Of a DNA stretch of 64,000 bases, positions 43,225-51,816 are shown piece after piece. The notes below the pieces were generated by a model that saw only the letters and a list, made by a program, of their open reading frames with translations, made no database searches and was not told the origin of the DNA. Location of the stretch: NCBI RefSeq assembly GCF_040675875.1, contig NZ_JBEGII010000001.1:248001-312000 (forward strand), written 5' to 3'. The position numbers were made by a program, and so were the translations under genes. Source of the DNA: Microbacterium sp. LWO12-1.2. GTDB lineage: Bacteria > Actinomycetota > Actinomycetes > Actinomycetales > Microbacteriaceae. The first letter of the stretch is position 1, and each line of letters opens with the position of its first letter.

Positions 43225-44327
43225 CCGTCCCGTTCCGTGAGGCGACCATCGATCTCGATGCGATCGCCGACAACGTGCGCCATTTCCGCCGACTCACCGG
43301 CGTCGAGGTGATCGCTGTCGTCAAGGCCAACGCCTATGGCCACGGAGCGGCGGCATCGGCCGTCGCTGCTCTCTCCGGGGGAGCGACACGGCTCGGTGTG
43401 GCGGAGATCCCCGAAGCGCTCGATCTGCGTCGACAGGGGATCACCGCACCGATCATGGCCTGGCTGCACGCGCCGGGGGAGACGTTCGCGCAGGCGGCCG
43501 CGGAGAACATCGAGCTCGGTATCTCCTCTTTCGACCAGTTGGAGGCCGCCGCTCGTGTGGCCAGCGTCGATCGTCCGGTCGGAGTGCATCTGAAGTTCGA
43601 GACCGGCCTCTCGCGCAACGGCATCGCTCCGGCGGACTGGCGCCGGGTGCTGGCGGAGGCGGCGCGCCTGGAGCGGATCGGAAGACTTCGCGTCATCGGG
43701 CTCTTCAGTCACCTCTCCAACACCTCGCTCGATGACGACCGTGCGGCGCTCGAGAAGTTCGAGGAGGGTGTGGCCGTCGCGGCCTCGTTCGATATCCGAC
43801 CCGAGATCCGCCACATCGCCGCGACCGCTGCCGCGATCGAGCGGCCGGAGATGAGGCTCGACGCGGTCCGCGTCGGCGTCGGGATCTACGGCCTGTCGCC
43901 CTTCGATGACCGCAGTTCCGCCGAGCTGGGGCTGCGCCCGGCGATGACACTGCGTGCGGCGGTCGCCGCTGTGCGTCGAGTTCCTGCCGGTACCGGAGTC
44001 TCCTACGGCTACGACCACCGCACCGACCGCGACACGACGCTCGTTCTCGTGCCACTGGGATATGCGGACGGCGTTCCCCGTCACGCTTCGGGGAAGCTGC
44101 CGGTGAGCATCGCCGGCCGCCGCTTCACCAATGTCGGACGCATCGCGATGGATCAGTTCGTGGTCGACGTCGGCGACACTCCGGTCTCGATCGGTGATGA
44201 AGTCGTGCTGTTCGGCGATCCCACGCTCGGAGTGCCGTCGGCCGCCGACTGGGCCGAGGCGGCGAGCACGATCAACTACGAGATCGTCACGCGCATCGGT
44301 GCTCGGGTCCCGCGGAGATCGTCGTGA
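43221..44327 (+). CDS. alr: Alanine racemase
   Basis: 368 residues. The PLP lysine is in VIAVVKANAYGHGAAA (Lys35) and the second catalytic residue, Tyr, in GTGVSYGYDHRT. RIAMDQFVVDVGD is the conserved C-terminal strand. It supplies D-alanine for peptidoglycan. The GTG overlaps acpS (GTGA) and the end overlaps tsaE in the same way. Confidence 0.94.
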   Translation: MTVPFREATIDLDAIADNVRHFRRLTGVEVIAVVKANAYGHGAAASAVAALSGGATRLGVAEIPEALDLRRQGITAPIMAWLHAPGETFAQAAAENIELGISSFDQLEAAARVASVDRPVGVHLKFETGLSRNGIAPADWRRVLAEAARLERIGRLRVIGLFSHLSNTSLDDDRAALEKFEEGVAVAASFDIRPEIRHIAATAAAIERPEMRLDAVRVGVGIYGLSPFDDRSSAELGLRPAMTLRAAVAAVRRVPAGTGVSYGYDHRTDRDTTLVLVPLGYADGVPRHASGKLPVSIAGRRFTNVGRIAMDQFVVDVGDTPVSIGDEVVLFGDPTLGVPSAADWAEAASTINYEIVTRIGARVPRRSS

Positions 44328-44809
44328 GCCTCGATCCCGCGTTCCTCGGGCGCTCGGAGGTCGCGACCGCCGAGGCGATGGAAGAGCTCGGTCTGCGCAT
44401 CGGCGAGCAGCTCGAGGCCGGCGACCTGCTGATCCTGACCGGACCACTCGGCGCCGGCAAGACCACGTTCACGCGCGGCCTGGCAGAAGGACTCGGCGTG
44501 CGCGGTCCGGTGCAGAGCCCGACCTTCGTGATCGCGCGTACGCATCCGTCGTTGGTCGGCCGGGCGCCGCTGGTTCATGTCGACGCCTATCGGCTGGGCA
44601 CCGGCGCAGAGCTCGACGACCTCGACCTCGATCTCACGCGATCGGTCGTGGTGATCGAGTGGGGCCGCGGCATGGCCGAGGACCTCGCGGACTCCTGGTG
44701 GGACATCGAGTTGGAGCGTCCGGTCGGAGCGACCGGCGACGACATCGACCCCTCCGAGCTGGATTCCGATGCCCCGCGCATCGTGACCATCACGCGCGGC
44801 GTGCGCTGA
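44324..44809 (+). CDS. tsaE: tRNA threonylcarbamoyladenosine biosynthesis ATPase
   Basis: 161 residues. The Walker A motif is LTGPLGAGKTTFTRGLAEGLG and VQSPTFVIARTH is the typical TsaE switch region; VHVDAYRLG and VVVIEWGRGMAEDL follow. It powers the TsaBDE complex that makes t6A37 in tRNA, with tsaB and tsaD just downstream. The GTG start overlaps alr. Confidence 0.93.
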   Translation: MSLDPAFLGRSEVATAEAMEELGLRIGEQLEAGDLLILTGPLGAGKTTFTRGLAEGLGVRGPVQSPTFVIARTHPSLVGRAPLVHVDAYRLGTGAELDDLDLDLTRSVVVIEWGRGMAEDLADSWWDIELERPVGATGDDIDPSELDSDAPRIVTITRGVR

Positions 44810-44819
44810 GCAGCGCGTC

Positions 44820-44910
44820 CACAACTCAGGAGCAGTTCCCTGCACGCCTCGCGTGCGCCACTGATTCCGGCGAGCCGGACAGCCGCGCGACACAGACGTC
44901 CTGAGTTGTG
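44820..44910. repeat. Imperfect palindromic element with 12-bp terminal inverted repeats
   Basis: CACAACTCAGGA (44820-44831) and TCCTGAGTTGTG (44899-44910) are perfect inverted copies that flank about 67 nt in the gap between tsaE and tsaB. The inner part contains GTGC/GCAC and GCCGGA/TCCGGC complementary patches. No coding frame is convincing. It looks like a REP- or MITE-like intergenic element; it ends 10 nt before the tsaB -10 box. Confidence 0.6.
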
Positions 44911-44919
44911 AACGCCGAC

Positions 44920-44925
44920 TACCCT
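44920..44925 (+). promoter_or_regulatory. -10 box TACCCT of a leaderless gene
   Basis: TACCCT ends 6 nt before the GTG at 44932, which fixes the tsaB start. Confidence 0.6.
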
Positions 44926-44931
44926 GGAGAG

Positions 44932-45555
44932 GTGATCCTCGCCGTCGACACTTCTCTGGGAACAGCTGTCGCTGTCGTCGATCCCGACGGCTCTTCATGG
45001 TCCGAAGCCGCGGCGGTCGACCCGCTCGGCCATGCCGAGGTCATCGGCGACCTGCTCGTGCAGGTGCTCGACGACACGGGCGACGCGGCGATCGGCCAGG
45101 TCGTCGCCGGCATGGGGCCAGGCCCTTTCACCGGACTTCGCATCGGCATCGCCGCCGCCCGCGCGTTCGCTCTGGGACGTGGCATCCCGGTCGTCCCTGT
45201 CCCCAGCCATTACGCGGCCGCGCTCACCGCGATCGAGACAGACGGCGTCGAGGGCCCGTTCGCGGTCGTGACAGATGCACGCCGCCGCGAGGTCGCGATC
45301 ACGGTCTTCGACGGGACGGATGCCGACGGCATCCCGAAGGTCGTCGCCGAGACGCAGCTCGTGCCGCAGGCCGAATCCGATGCGCAGCTCGGTGGCATCC
45401 GCCGGCTCGACGTCGCGTCGCTCTCGGCGGTCGACCTCGCGAAGGTCGGCGCCAGGGCCGTGGCTGCGGGGCGCGGGCTCGGGGATTCCGAACCGTTGTA
45501 TCTGCGTCAGCCGGACGTGCGCGTCCCCGGGGTGCCCAAGCGGGTGGGTTCATGA
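44932..45555 (+). CDS. tsaB: tRNA threonylcarbamoyladenosine biosynthesis protein, dimerisation partner
   Basis: 207 residues. VILAVDTSLGTAVAVVD is the ASKHA-fold start usual for TsaB, and GMGPGPFTGLRIGIAAARAFALGRGIPV is its most conserved block. It holds TsaD in the t6A complex. The GTG at 44932 is favoured over one at 44908 because of the leaderless box and because the family begins at this residue. It overlaps rimI (ATGA). Confidence 0.9.
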   Translation: MILAVDTSLGTAVAVVDPDGSSWSEAAAVDPLGHAEVIGDLLVQVLDDTGDAAIGQVVAGMGPGPFTGLRIGIAAARAFALGRGIPVVPVPSHYAAALTAIETDGVEGPFAVVTDARRREVAITVFDGTDADGIPKVVAETQLVPQAESDAQLGGIRRLDVASLSAVDLAKVGARAVAAGRGLGDSEPLYLRQPDVRVPGVPKRVGS

Positions 45556-46043
45556 CCCTCCGCTCGGCGACGCCGGCCGACCTCGACGCGATCATGCTCA
45601 TCGAGAACCGCTCGTTCCCGAGCGATGCATGGAGCGCCGAGAGCATGGCGGCCGAGCTTGTCAGCCCGCACGGACGCTATCTCGTCGACGAGCACGACGG
45701 AGTCATCATCGGCTACGGCGGGGTGCGAGCCCTGCAGGGGAGCGCGGATGCCGACATCCAGACCATCGCGCTGGATGCGGACCACCGCGGCACCGGCCGG
45801 GGGCGTGCCCTCCTGCGCGCACTGCTGGATGCGGCTGCGGAGCGGGGCGCGCGTGAGGTGTTCCTCGAGGTCCGTGCCGACAACCCGTCAGCGGAGGGTC
45901 TCTATGTCTCGGAGGGATTCGAGGAGATCGGACGCCGCCCGCACTACTATCAGCCGGACGATGTCGACGCTGTCGTGATGCGCGTCGATCTGCGGCGCCG
46001 CGCGATGCGGCCGTCCGAGCCGGCCAAGGAGGCGAACGCATGA
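45552..46043 (+). CDS. rimI: Ribosomal-protein-S18-alanine N-acetyltransferase family (GNAT)
   Basis: 163 residues. The GNAT core shows [27 protein letters not shown] (acetyl-CoA loop) and [32 protein letters not shown], with the Asn and Tyr of RimI. The target could be S18 or other N-termini. It sits between tsaB and tsaD as in many Actinobacteria, with ATGA overlaps on both sides. Confidence 0.88.
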   Translation: MTLRSATPADLDAIMLIENRSFPSDAWSAESMAAELVSPHGRYLVDEHDGVIIGYGGVRALQGSADADIQTIALDADHRGTGRGRALLRALLDAAAERGAREVFLEVRADNPSAEGLYVSEGFEEIGRRPHYYQPDDVDAVVMRVDLRRRAMRPSEPAKEANA

Positions 46044-47107
46044 GCGAGCCGCTGGTGCTCGGAATCGAGACGAGCTGCGACGAGACCGGTATCGGCATCG
46101 TCCGCGGCCGTACGCTGCTGTCCAACACGATCGCCTCGAGCATGGACGAGCACGCCCGTTACGGCGGCGTCGTTCCGGAGGTCGCTGCTCGCGCGCACCT
46201 GGAGGCGCTGCAGCCGTCGATCGAGGCCGCGCTCGCCGAGGCGGGTGTCGGGCTCGACGATCTCGACGCCGTGGCCGTGACCAGCGGCCCGGGTCTTGCC
46301 GGCGCGCTCATGGTCGGGGTGGGGGCGGCGAAGGGCCTCGCCGTCTCGCTCGGCAAGCCGCTCTACGCCGTCAACCATCTGGTGGGGCACATCGCGGCCG
46401 ACATCCTGACGGCCGATTCCGATCCTCTCGAGTACCCGACGATCGCGCTGCTCGTGTCGGGCGGACACACGTCGTTGCTGCACGTGCGGGACCTGACCAC
46501 CGACGTCGAGCTGCTCGGCGAGACGATGGATGACGCGGCAGGCGAGGCGTTCGACAAGGTCGCACGCCTGCTCTCCCTCCCGTACCCCGGGGGGCCCGAG
46601 ATCGATCGCGCCGCGCTCGACGGAGACCCGAACGCCATCCGGTTCCCCCGTGGGCTCTCGCGCGCGTCCGACCTGGCCGCGCATCGCTACGACTTCTCGT
46701 TCTCCGGACTCAAGACGGCCGTCGCGCGGTGGGTCGAGCGATGCGAAGCCGACGGAATCGAGGTCCCTGTCGCCGACGTCGCCGCCAGCTTCCGTGAAGC
46801 GGTCGTCGACGTGCTCGTGACGAAGGCTCTCGCCGCCTGCGCCGATCTGGGAGTGCCCCGGTTGCTTCTCGGTGGTGGCGTCATCGCCAACCGTCGCCTG
46901 CGCGATGTCGCCCTGGAGCGAGCCGAAGCCGCCGGAGTGACCGTACGCATTCCGCCGCTCTCGCTCTGCACCGACAACGGTGCGATGATCGCGGCGCTCG
47001 CCGCGGAGTTGATCTCGGCGGGTCGGCAGCCGTCCACGCTCGCCTTCGGTGCGGATTCGACGCTGCCGGTGACCGAGATCCAGGTCGGAGAAGCGGTGCG
47101 GGCATGA
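46040..47107 (+). CDS. tsaD: tRNA N6-adenosine threonylcarbamoyltransferase
   Basis: 355 residues. [16 protein letters not shown] at the start and the metal site [12 protein letters not shown] are diagnostic; [13 protein letters not shown] and [15 protein letters not shown] complete the fold. It transfers the threonylcarbamoyl group to A37 of tRNAs. Co-translated with rimI and with the membrane protein downstream (ATGA at both ends). Confidence 0.95.
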   Translation: MSEPLVLGIETSCDETGIGIVRGRTLLSNTIASSMDEHARYGGVVPEVAARAHLEALQPSIEAALAEAGVGLDDLDAVAVTSGPGLAGALMVGVGAAKGLAVSLGKPLYAVNHLVGHIAADILTADSDPLEYPTIALLVSGGHTSLLHVRDLTTDVELLGETMDDAAGEAFDKVARLLSLPYPGGPEIDRAALDGDPNAIRFPRGLSRASDLAAHRYDFSFSGLKTAVARWVERCEADGIEVPVADVAASFREAVVDVLVTKALAACADLGVPRLLLGGGVIANRRLRDVALERAEAAGVTVRIPPLSLCTDNGAMIAALAAELISAGRQPSTLAFGADSTLPVTEIQVGEAVRA

Positions 47108-47598
47108 GCGATCCGCACGCCGACGCGCGGAGGGATCCCACGGCGGATGCCTCGCCCACTCCCACGAGCATCGATCGACCGAGCGATGAGGTGGAGCGCC
47201 CCGTGGGCGATGCACGGCTGCCCGGCGCGCGGCGTGACGGCTACACGAAGCTCCCGACGGGTCCCGTCGGGATCGAGCCTGTCGTGGCCACCGGTCCGGT
47301 GATCGACGCCGACTCGGAGACCGGGTGGGAGCCGTCGACGGGGGCGACCGGCGTCGATGACGCCCGGTTGGCGCCCTGGGCGCTGCTCGCCGCGATCGTC
47401 GCCCTTGTGGCGTCGTTCTTCGTCGGCTGGGGCGTGCCGCTCGCGATCGTCGCGGTGATCGCGTCGATCATGTCTCTGCGTCGTCCGGTCGAGAGCCGCG
47501 CGATCGCGCGATGGGCGCTCGTGCTGAGTCTCTGCGCCACGGTCTACAGCCTGGGCTGGCTGGTCTGGGCCGGCATGCAATTCGAGAGGCTGGGATAG
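47104..47598 (+). CDS. DUF4190-like small membrane protein
   Basis: 164 residues. The first ~85 are polar and disordered; two membrane helices follow (about 93-125 and 135-158) around [22 protein letters not shown]. The layout resembles DUF4190 proteins. The function is unknown. It overlaps tsaD by 4 nt and precedes two larger membrane proteins. Confidence 0.7.
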   Translation: MSDPHADARRDPTADASPTPTSIDRPSDEVERPVGDARLPGARRDGYTKLPTGPVGIEPVVATGPVIDADSETGWEPSTGATGVDDARLAPWALLAAIVALVASFFVGWGVPLAIVAVIASIMSLRRPVESRAIARWALVLSLCATVYSLGWLVWAGMQFERLG

Positions 47599-47602
47599 GT
47601 GG

Positions 47603-48712
47603 ATGCCGGATGACGACGAGGTCATCGAACTGCGGGCCCTGCAGGCGCGTGCCTATGGGCGCGGCGGTGGACTGACCGCGGCGGATGCCGCGCGATTGGA
47701 TCAGCTGGCGCGGCGCCGGGCCGAGCGGGCCGCGCAGGAGGTCGTCGCGGACTTCGCGGCTCCGGAGCCGGTGATCTCCGAAGTGCCGGACGACGGCGGG
47801 CATCACATCGGCGCTGCGCGACGCGACTCCGAACCGATGGATGTCGTGTCACCGGCTGCCGCGTCGCCCACCGACCCGCCGCACGACGATGACCACTCTC
47901 TACGCTCGCCGGGCACCAGGGCTCTCCTGCGCGAGCGCTGGCGTCCGATGCTGATCGGGGTAGCCGCCGTGCTCGCCATGGGCATCGGCCTCGGGTGGTT
48001 CCTGTTCGGGCGAGGAGGAGCCGAAGCGGTGGCGCTCACGCCCGCGCAGCAGGAATGGCAGCGCGAGATCATCGGCGAGGCGATCTACGACCAGGGTTCG
48101 CTGCGCGCGGTCGCCGTCGAGGCGGGCATCGTGCTGTGGATCGCGACGAAGAACGACGGTGACCTGACGTGCCTCGTGCTGGGGGACGGGGCGCACACGA
48201 CCTCGGAATGCGACACCACCGACGCCGTGCGGGACAGTGGGCTGTACGGCAACCTGATGGTCGAGCGGGGTGAGAACCAGACGGAGGTCACAGCACAGGT
48301 GATCCTCACCGCAGCCGGCGAACCGGCGGTGGTCTCGGACAGCTACGAGCACGGCCCTGACGCGCTGATGAGCTCGTATGCGAACGAGGAGGAGAAGCGC
48401 TTCGCCGAGACGCTCGTCGAGCAAGGGTTCGATCCCAGAGCTGTCTGGGTCGTCGGATACGACGACGAGATCCCGATCTGGACGGCTGTGCGCACGGGCG
48501 AAGCGGCGCAGTGCCTGATCTACGGCGCGACCGAGGGCACGGCCGACATCCGCTGTGAGGACCCCGTTGCGGGGGAGGGGCTCTGGGTCGAGCACGTCGA
48601 TCCGGTGTCGGCGCAGAAGACGCGAGTCGAATGGGGATTCACCTCGAACCACGGCACCAACCTGGTGATCACTCGGGAGGGTGGGCTCGATCGTGGCGCC
48701 GTCGAAGAGTGA
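47603..48712 (+). CDS. Single-pass membrane protein of unknown function, first of two tandem paralogues
   Basis: 369 residues. The N-terminus DEVIELRALQARAYGRGGGLTAADAARLDQL is a short helical domain shared with the next gene. A disordered stretch leads to one membrane helix (about 113-134), then QQEWQREIIGEAIYDQGSLRAVAVEAG and an extracellular region with paired cysteines (TCLVLGDGAHTTSEC; CLIYGATEGTADIRC). I do not recognise a function. The ATG at 47603 follows TAGGTGG, 4 nt after the previous stop. Confidence 0.75.
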   Translation: MPDDDEVIELRALQARAYGRGGGLTAADAARLDQLARRRAERAAQEVVADFAAPEPVISEVPDDGGHHIGAARRDSEPMDVVSPAAASPTDPPHDDDHSLRSPGTRALLRERWRPMLIGVAAVLAMGIGLGWFLFGRGGAEAVALTPAQQEWQREIIGEAIYDQGSLRAVAVEAGIVLWIATKNDGDLTCLVLGDGAHTTSECDTTDAVRDSGLYGNLMVERGENQTEVTAQVILTAAGEPAVVSDSYEHGPDALMSSYANEEEKRFAETLVEQGFDPRAVWVVGYDDEIPIWTAVRTGEAAQCLIYGATEGTADIRCEDPVAGEGLWVEHVDPVSAQKTRVEWGFTSNHGTNLVITREGGLDRGAVEE

Positions 48713-49961
48713 GCGGGTCGAGCTGCGCGAACTGCAGCGGAAGGCCTATGGCCGCGACGGCGGGCTGACGGATGCGGAGGCGCGACGGCTGCGGGAGCTG
48801 GAGCACGTAGCAGCACCAGCGGCAGTGGCGGCACCAGCGGCAGTGGCGGCACCGGCGGCACCGGCGGAGACGAGCACTGATGCCCCGCTTGCGGCGAAGC
48901 GTTCGCTTGCGGACGGTGCAACGGTCACGGAGGAGCTCGGACTCCCCGACGTGGACACCGCCGCGGGATCTGCAGTGCCGTCCGTGGAGGGTGTCTCGGT
49001 GTCGCGCGAGCGCGTCGAGGACGCGCGAGGCGGCGCGGGCCACGTCCGCGCGATCCTGAGGACGCAGTGGCGCCTCCTCACCGCGGCCGCTGTCGTGCTC
49101 CTCGCGATCGGTGTCGGCGCCGGGTGGGCGCTGTTCGGAAACCGGAGCGACGACATCCCTTTGAACGAGGCCCAGCAGCAGCGCAAGCTGGAGCTCTACG
49201 AGAAAGGCGGGTACGACGAGGGCTCGGTGCGTGCCATCGGCCAGGACGACGACGCACTGGTCTGGTACGGCACCAGGAACGACGGCGAGAACGTGTGTCT
49301 CGTGCTCGATGTCGGCGCAGAGACCGGCCAGAACTGTCAGCGCAGTGACGACCTGGGCGCGAACACCTTCGGGCTCTCGGCCATGACGATGATTCCCGGA
49401 GAGGGGGATTCCCCCGCGGCCAGCGTCCTGGCCTACCTGATGTATTCGACCGCGGGCGTGCCGCTCGTCAGCATCCAACGCTGGGATCAGTCCAACGGCG
49501 TCGTCGAGCAGTTCGCCGGCGAGGATCGCGCGAGGGCCGAGGAACTGATGGATGGTGCCGAAGTCATGAACCTCACGATCGTGGGGTACTTCCGCGACCA
49601 GCCGGTCTGGCTCCTGGATCGGTGGAACGGCGACGGCGCGGAGACCTGCCTCATCGTCGACGGCGCGGCGGGGCAGTCGACGTGCCGCCCGAATGATGAT
49701 GCACTCTCCGATGGCATCGCCGTGTACGTGTCGGATGACGAGGTCGTGCCGGGCGAGGAGATCGATGCGCTCACCATCTGGAGCCTGGAGGTCGGGTACA
49801 CGCCGAGCCAGACGCCCTATCTGACGATCATCCGCGATCCCGAATCGGTGTCGGTGACAACGGACGGCGACATGTGGATCGACGGCTCGAAGATCGAGCT
49901 CGGAGGCGAGTACGGCGACCCGATCGAGGTCGTCCCGCCCACCACCGACTCGACGGGCTGA
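48693..49961 (+). CDS. Single-pass membrane protein of unknown function, second of two tandem paralogues
   Basis: About 422 residues. ERVELRELQRKAYGRDGGLTDAEARRLREL parallels the preceding protein, as do the membrane helix (about 130-152), QQRKLELYEKGGYDEGSVRAIG and paired cysteines (VCLVLDVGAETGQNC; TCLIVDGAAGQSTC). An APAAVAAPAAVAAPAA repeat forms the linker. I prefer the GTG at 48693, because GGGAGGG is too close to the GTG at 48681; both overlap the first gene slightly. A tandem duplication is the simplest origin. Confidence 0.72.
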   Translation: MAPSKSERVELRELQRKAYGRDGGLTDAEARRLRELEHVAAPAAVAAPAAVAAPAAPAETSTDAPLAAKRSLADGATVTEELGLPDVDTAAGSAVPSVEGVSVSRERVEDARGGAGHVRAILRTQWRLLTAAAVVLLAIGVGAGWALFGNRSDDIPLNEAQQQRKLELYEKGGYDEGSVRAIGQDDDALVWYGTRNDGENVCLVLDVGAETGQNCQRSDDLGANTFGLSAMTMIPGEGDSPAASVLAYLMYSTAGVPLVSIQRWDQSNGVVEQFAGEDRARAEELMDGAEVMNLTIVGYFRDQPVWLLDRWNGDGAETCLIVDGAAGQSTCRPNDDALSDGIAVYVSDDEVVPGEEIDALTIWSLEVGYTPSQTPYLTIIRDPESVSVTTDGDMWIDGSKIELGGEYGDPIEVVPPTTDSTG

Positions 49962-49969
49962 GTGCGGCT

Positions 49970-51187
49970 CTACGCGGCGGGCGGCACCCGGTCGGCGAGG
50001 ATGGCGCGGCGTTGGTCGCCGATCCTGGCGAGGATCAGGGTGGCACTGCGGTCCCCGCGTAGCGTGAGCTTCTTGCGGAACGCCGCCGGGTCGATGTCGA
50101 CTCCGCGCTTCTTGATCTCCAGAGTGCCGATGCCCTCAGCCTTCAGCACCGCGCTGATCGCCTTGGGGTTCGCGGCCATGGTCTCGCGCACCCGGAACGT
50201 CTGCACGAACGGACTGGTGACCGCGGCGTCCGAGGTGAGATAGGCGATCCGCGGGTCGAGCATCCCGGCATCCAGACTCCGTGCCACGTCGCCGATCAGG
50301 CGAGCGCGGATCACGGCGCCGTCGGGCTCGTGCAGGAAAGCGCCCAGCTCGCGAGCCGGCTCGTCCTCCGCGTCTGCGCTCGCCGTCAGCTCGTGCGACC
50401 GGTCGCCTCGCATCACCAGCGCCGCGCGTCTGACGCCGGTGCGGGCCAGCGCTCCTGTCCAGACCACGAGCTCCACGACGCTCCCGTCGGCACTCACCCA
50501 CTGTGCTTCTGCGTCGCCGGGGAGGGCATCGCGGTCGTGCGCCGGACCGAGTTTGATGCCGGTCGGGACGCGGGAGGCGAGGTCGAATGCCCAGTCCAGC
50601 GAGGGGGAGTAGTCGTCGGCGGAGACGCGCCTGGTCTCGCTGTGTCCGGAGGTGCGGCGTGCGGGGTCCATCCACACTGCGCCGCTGGTCGACAGGTCGG
50701 CCTCTTCGGCGGTGCCGTGCCGCACGACGGCTCCCGAGCCTTCGCCCTCGACGGGACCGAAGGGCGCGAGGTTGTACGCGGCGATGGCGGCCGTGACCTC
50801 GTCCGCGTCGACCGCGAGCACGTCGAGGCCCGCCCCGGCGAAGGCGAGCGCATCGCCGCCGATGCCGCAGCCGAGATCAGCGACGTTCGTGATACCGGCC
50901 CGGCGGATGCGCTGGGCGTGACGCACCGCGACCGGCAGACGGGTGGCCTGTTCGAGCCCGGCGCGGGTGAACAGCATCCGCGCGGCGAACGCGCCGAACT
51001 TCGCGGATGCCTTCGCACGCAGATGCGCTTGGCCGACGACCGCGGAGACCAGATCGGGAGAGTGGCCTGCGGCGCGCAGCCGCGACACGGCACGGGTGAC
51101 CTCGGCGGTGGAGTCGATCGGTCCGAGGCCGTCGAGCAGCTCCAGACCGTCGGGGGTCAACAGGGCCTGCAGTTCGGACATCTCCAC
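49970..51187 (-). CDS. Class I SAM-dependent methyltransferase with THUMP-like domain
   Basis: 405 residues. The SAM-binding motif I is NVADLGCGIGGDALAFA, followed by VLAVDADEVTAAIAAYN (motif II) and AVWMDPARRT, close to the DPPR-type substrate motif. The C-terminal ~90 residues (SPFVQTFRVRETMAANPKAI to LTLRGDRSATLILARI) form the THUMP-like domain of this actinobacterial family. An RNA base target is likely, but not known. The GTG at 51187 is 6 nt after TAGGCT, so it is leaderless; an ATG two codons in is an alternative. It converges with the gene at 48693. Confidence 0.85.
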   Translation of the reverse strand: MEMSELQALLTPDGLELLDGLGPIDSTAEVTRAVSRLRAAGHSPDLVSAVVGQAHLRAKASAKFGAFAARMLFTRAGLEQATRLPVAVRHAQRIRRAGITNVADLGCGIGGDALAFAGAGLDVLAVDADEVTAAIAAYNLAPFGPVEGEGSGAVVRHGTAEEADLSTSGAVWMDPARRTSGHSETRRVSADDYSPSLDWAFDLASRVPTGIKLGPAHDRDALPGDAEAQWVSADGSVVELVVWTGALARTGVRRAALVMRGDRSHELTASADAEDEPARELGAFLHEPDGAVIRARLIGDVARSLDAGMLDPRIAYLTSDAAVTSPFVQTFRVRETMAANPKAISAVLKAEGIGTLEIKKRGVDIDPAAFRKKLTLRGDRSATLILARIGDQRRAILADRVPPAA

Positions 51188-51193
51188 GTGCCC

Positions 51194-51199
51194 AGCCTA
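51194..51199 (-). promoter_or_regulatory. -10 box TAGGCT of a leaderless gene
   Basis: On the minus strand TAGGCT ends 6 nt before the GTG of the methyltransferase. Confidence 0.6.
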
Positions 51200-51240
51200 G
51201 GCTGCCGGCGCCGCGGCGGAGGTGCTCCGCACGACCCGGA

Positions 51241-51267
51241 TTGGCACTCGCATTGCATGAGTGCCAG
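51241..51267 (+). promoter_or_regulatory. CIRCE operator 1 (HrcA site)
   Basis: TTGGCACTC, 9 nt, GAGTGCCAG: close to the CIRCE consensus TTAGCACTC-N9-GAGTGCTAA. It overlaps the -35 region of the groES promoter. Confidence 0.8.
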
Positions 51268-51282
51268 CGGAACGCATAGACT
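51253..51282 (+). promoter_or_regulatory. groES promoter
   Basis: A -35 hexamer TTGCAT (51253-51258) and a -10 TAGACT (51277-51282) are 18 bp apart, placed between and over the two CIRCE sites. Confidence 0.7.
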
Positions 51283-51285
51283 GGA

Positions 51286-51312
51286 TTAGCACTCTCGGGT
51301 TGAGAGTGCGAA
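51286..51312 (+). promoter_or_regulatory. CIRCE operator 2 (HrcA site)
   Basis: TTAGCACTC, 9 nt, GAGTGCGAA: nearly perfect CIRCE just downstream of the -10 box. Two sites around one promoter imply tight HrcA repression. Confidence 0.9.
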
Positions 51313-51352
51313 CAAGTCTTTCGTGTCAGCGTCAAGAAAGAAGAGGTAGACC

Positions 51353-51649
51353 GTGTCGGTTTCCATCAAGCCGCTCGAGGACCGCATCGTCATCAAGCAG
51401 GTCGAGGCCGAGCAGACCACCGCCAGTGGCCTGGTCATCCCCGACACCGCCAAGGAGAAGCCCCAGGAGGGTGAGGTCGTGGCGGTCGGCCCCGGTCGCA
51501 TCGACGACAACGGCAACCGTGTTCCGCTCGACGTCGCCGTGGGCGACCGCGTGCTCTACAGCAAGTACGGCGGCACCGAGGTGAAGTTCGGCGCAGACGA
51601 GTTCCTCGTCCTGTCGGCCCGCGACGTCCTCGCGGTCGTCGTTCGCTGA
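51353..51649 (+). CDS. groES: Co-chaperonin GroES
   Basis: 98 residues, normal for Gro[19 protein letters not shown], the mobile loop [25 protein letters not shown] and [14 protein letters not shown] are clear. It caps GroEL in protein folding. No groEL follows; a transporter gene comes next after a terminator, so groEL must be elsewhere. The GTG start follows AGAAGAGGTAG. Confidence 0.96.
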   Translation: MSVSIKPLEDRIVIKQVEAEQTTASGLVIPDTAKEKPQEGEVVAVGPGRIDDNGNRVPLDVAVGDRVLYSKYGGTEVKFGADEFLVLSARDVLAVVVR

Positions 51650-51662
51650 ACCAGCGTTCCTC

Positions 51663-51698
51663 GAAGGGGCTCGGGTGCTACGGCACTCGGGCCCCTTC
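51663..51698 (+). terminator. Terminator of groES
   Basis: GAAGGGGCTCGGGTGC pairs with GCACTCGGGCCCCTTC (one G-T pair aside) around a 4-nt loop, 13 nt after the stop codon. Confidence 0.85.
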
Positions 51699-51804
51699 TG
51701 CGTTCCCGGGGATGCCCGGTAGCGCGCACGGCCAGGCGGCATCCGTTTCCTGCCAAACTCGGCGCCCTCGCTGACACCCGCCCCAGAGAGGCTCAGCGCG
51801 GGCA

Positions 51805-51810
51805 TAGGGT
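51805..51810 (+). promoter_or_regulatory. -10 box TAGGGT of a leaderless gene
   Basis: TAGGGT ends 6 nt before the GTG of rarD at 51817. Confidence 0.6.
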
Positions 51811-51816
51811 TGTGCG

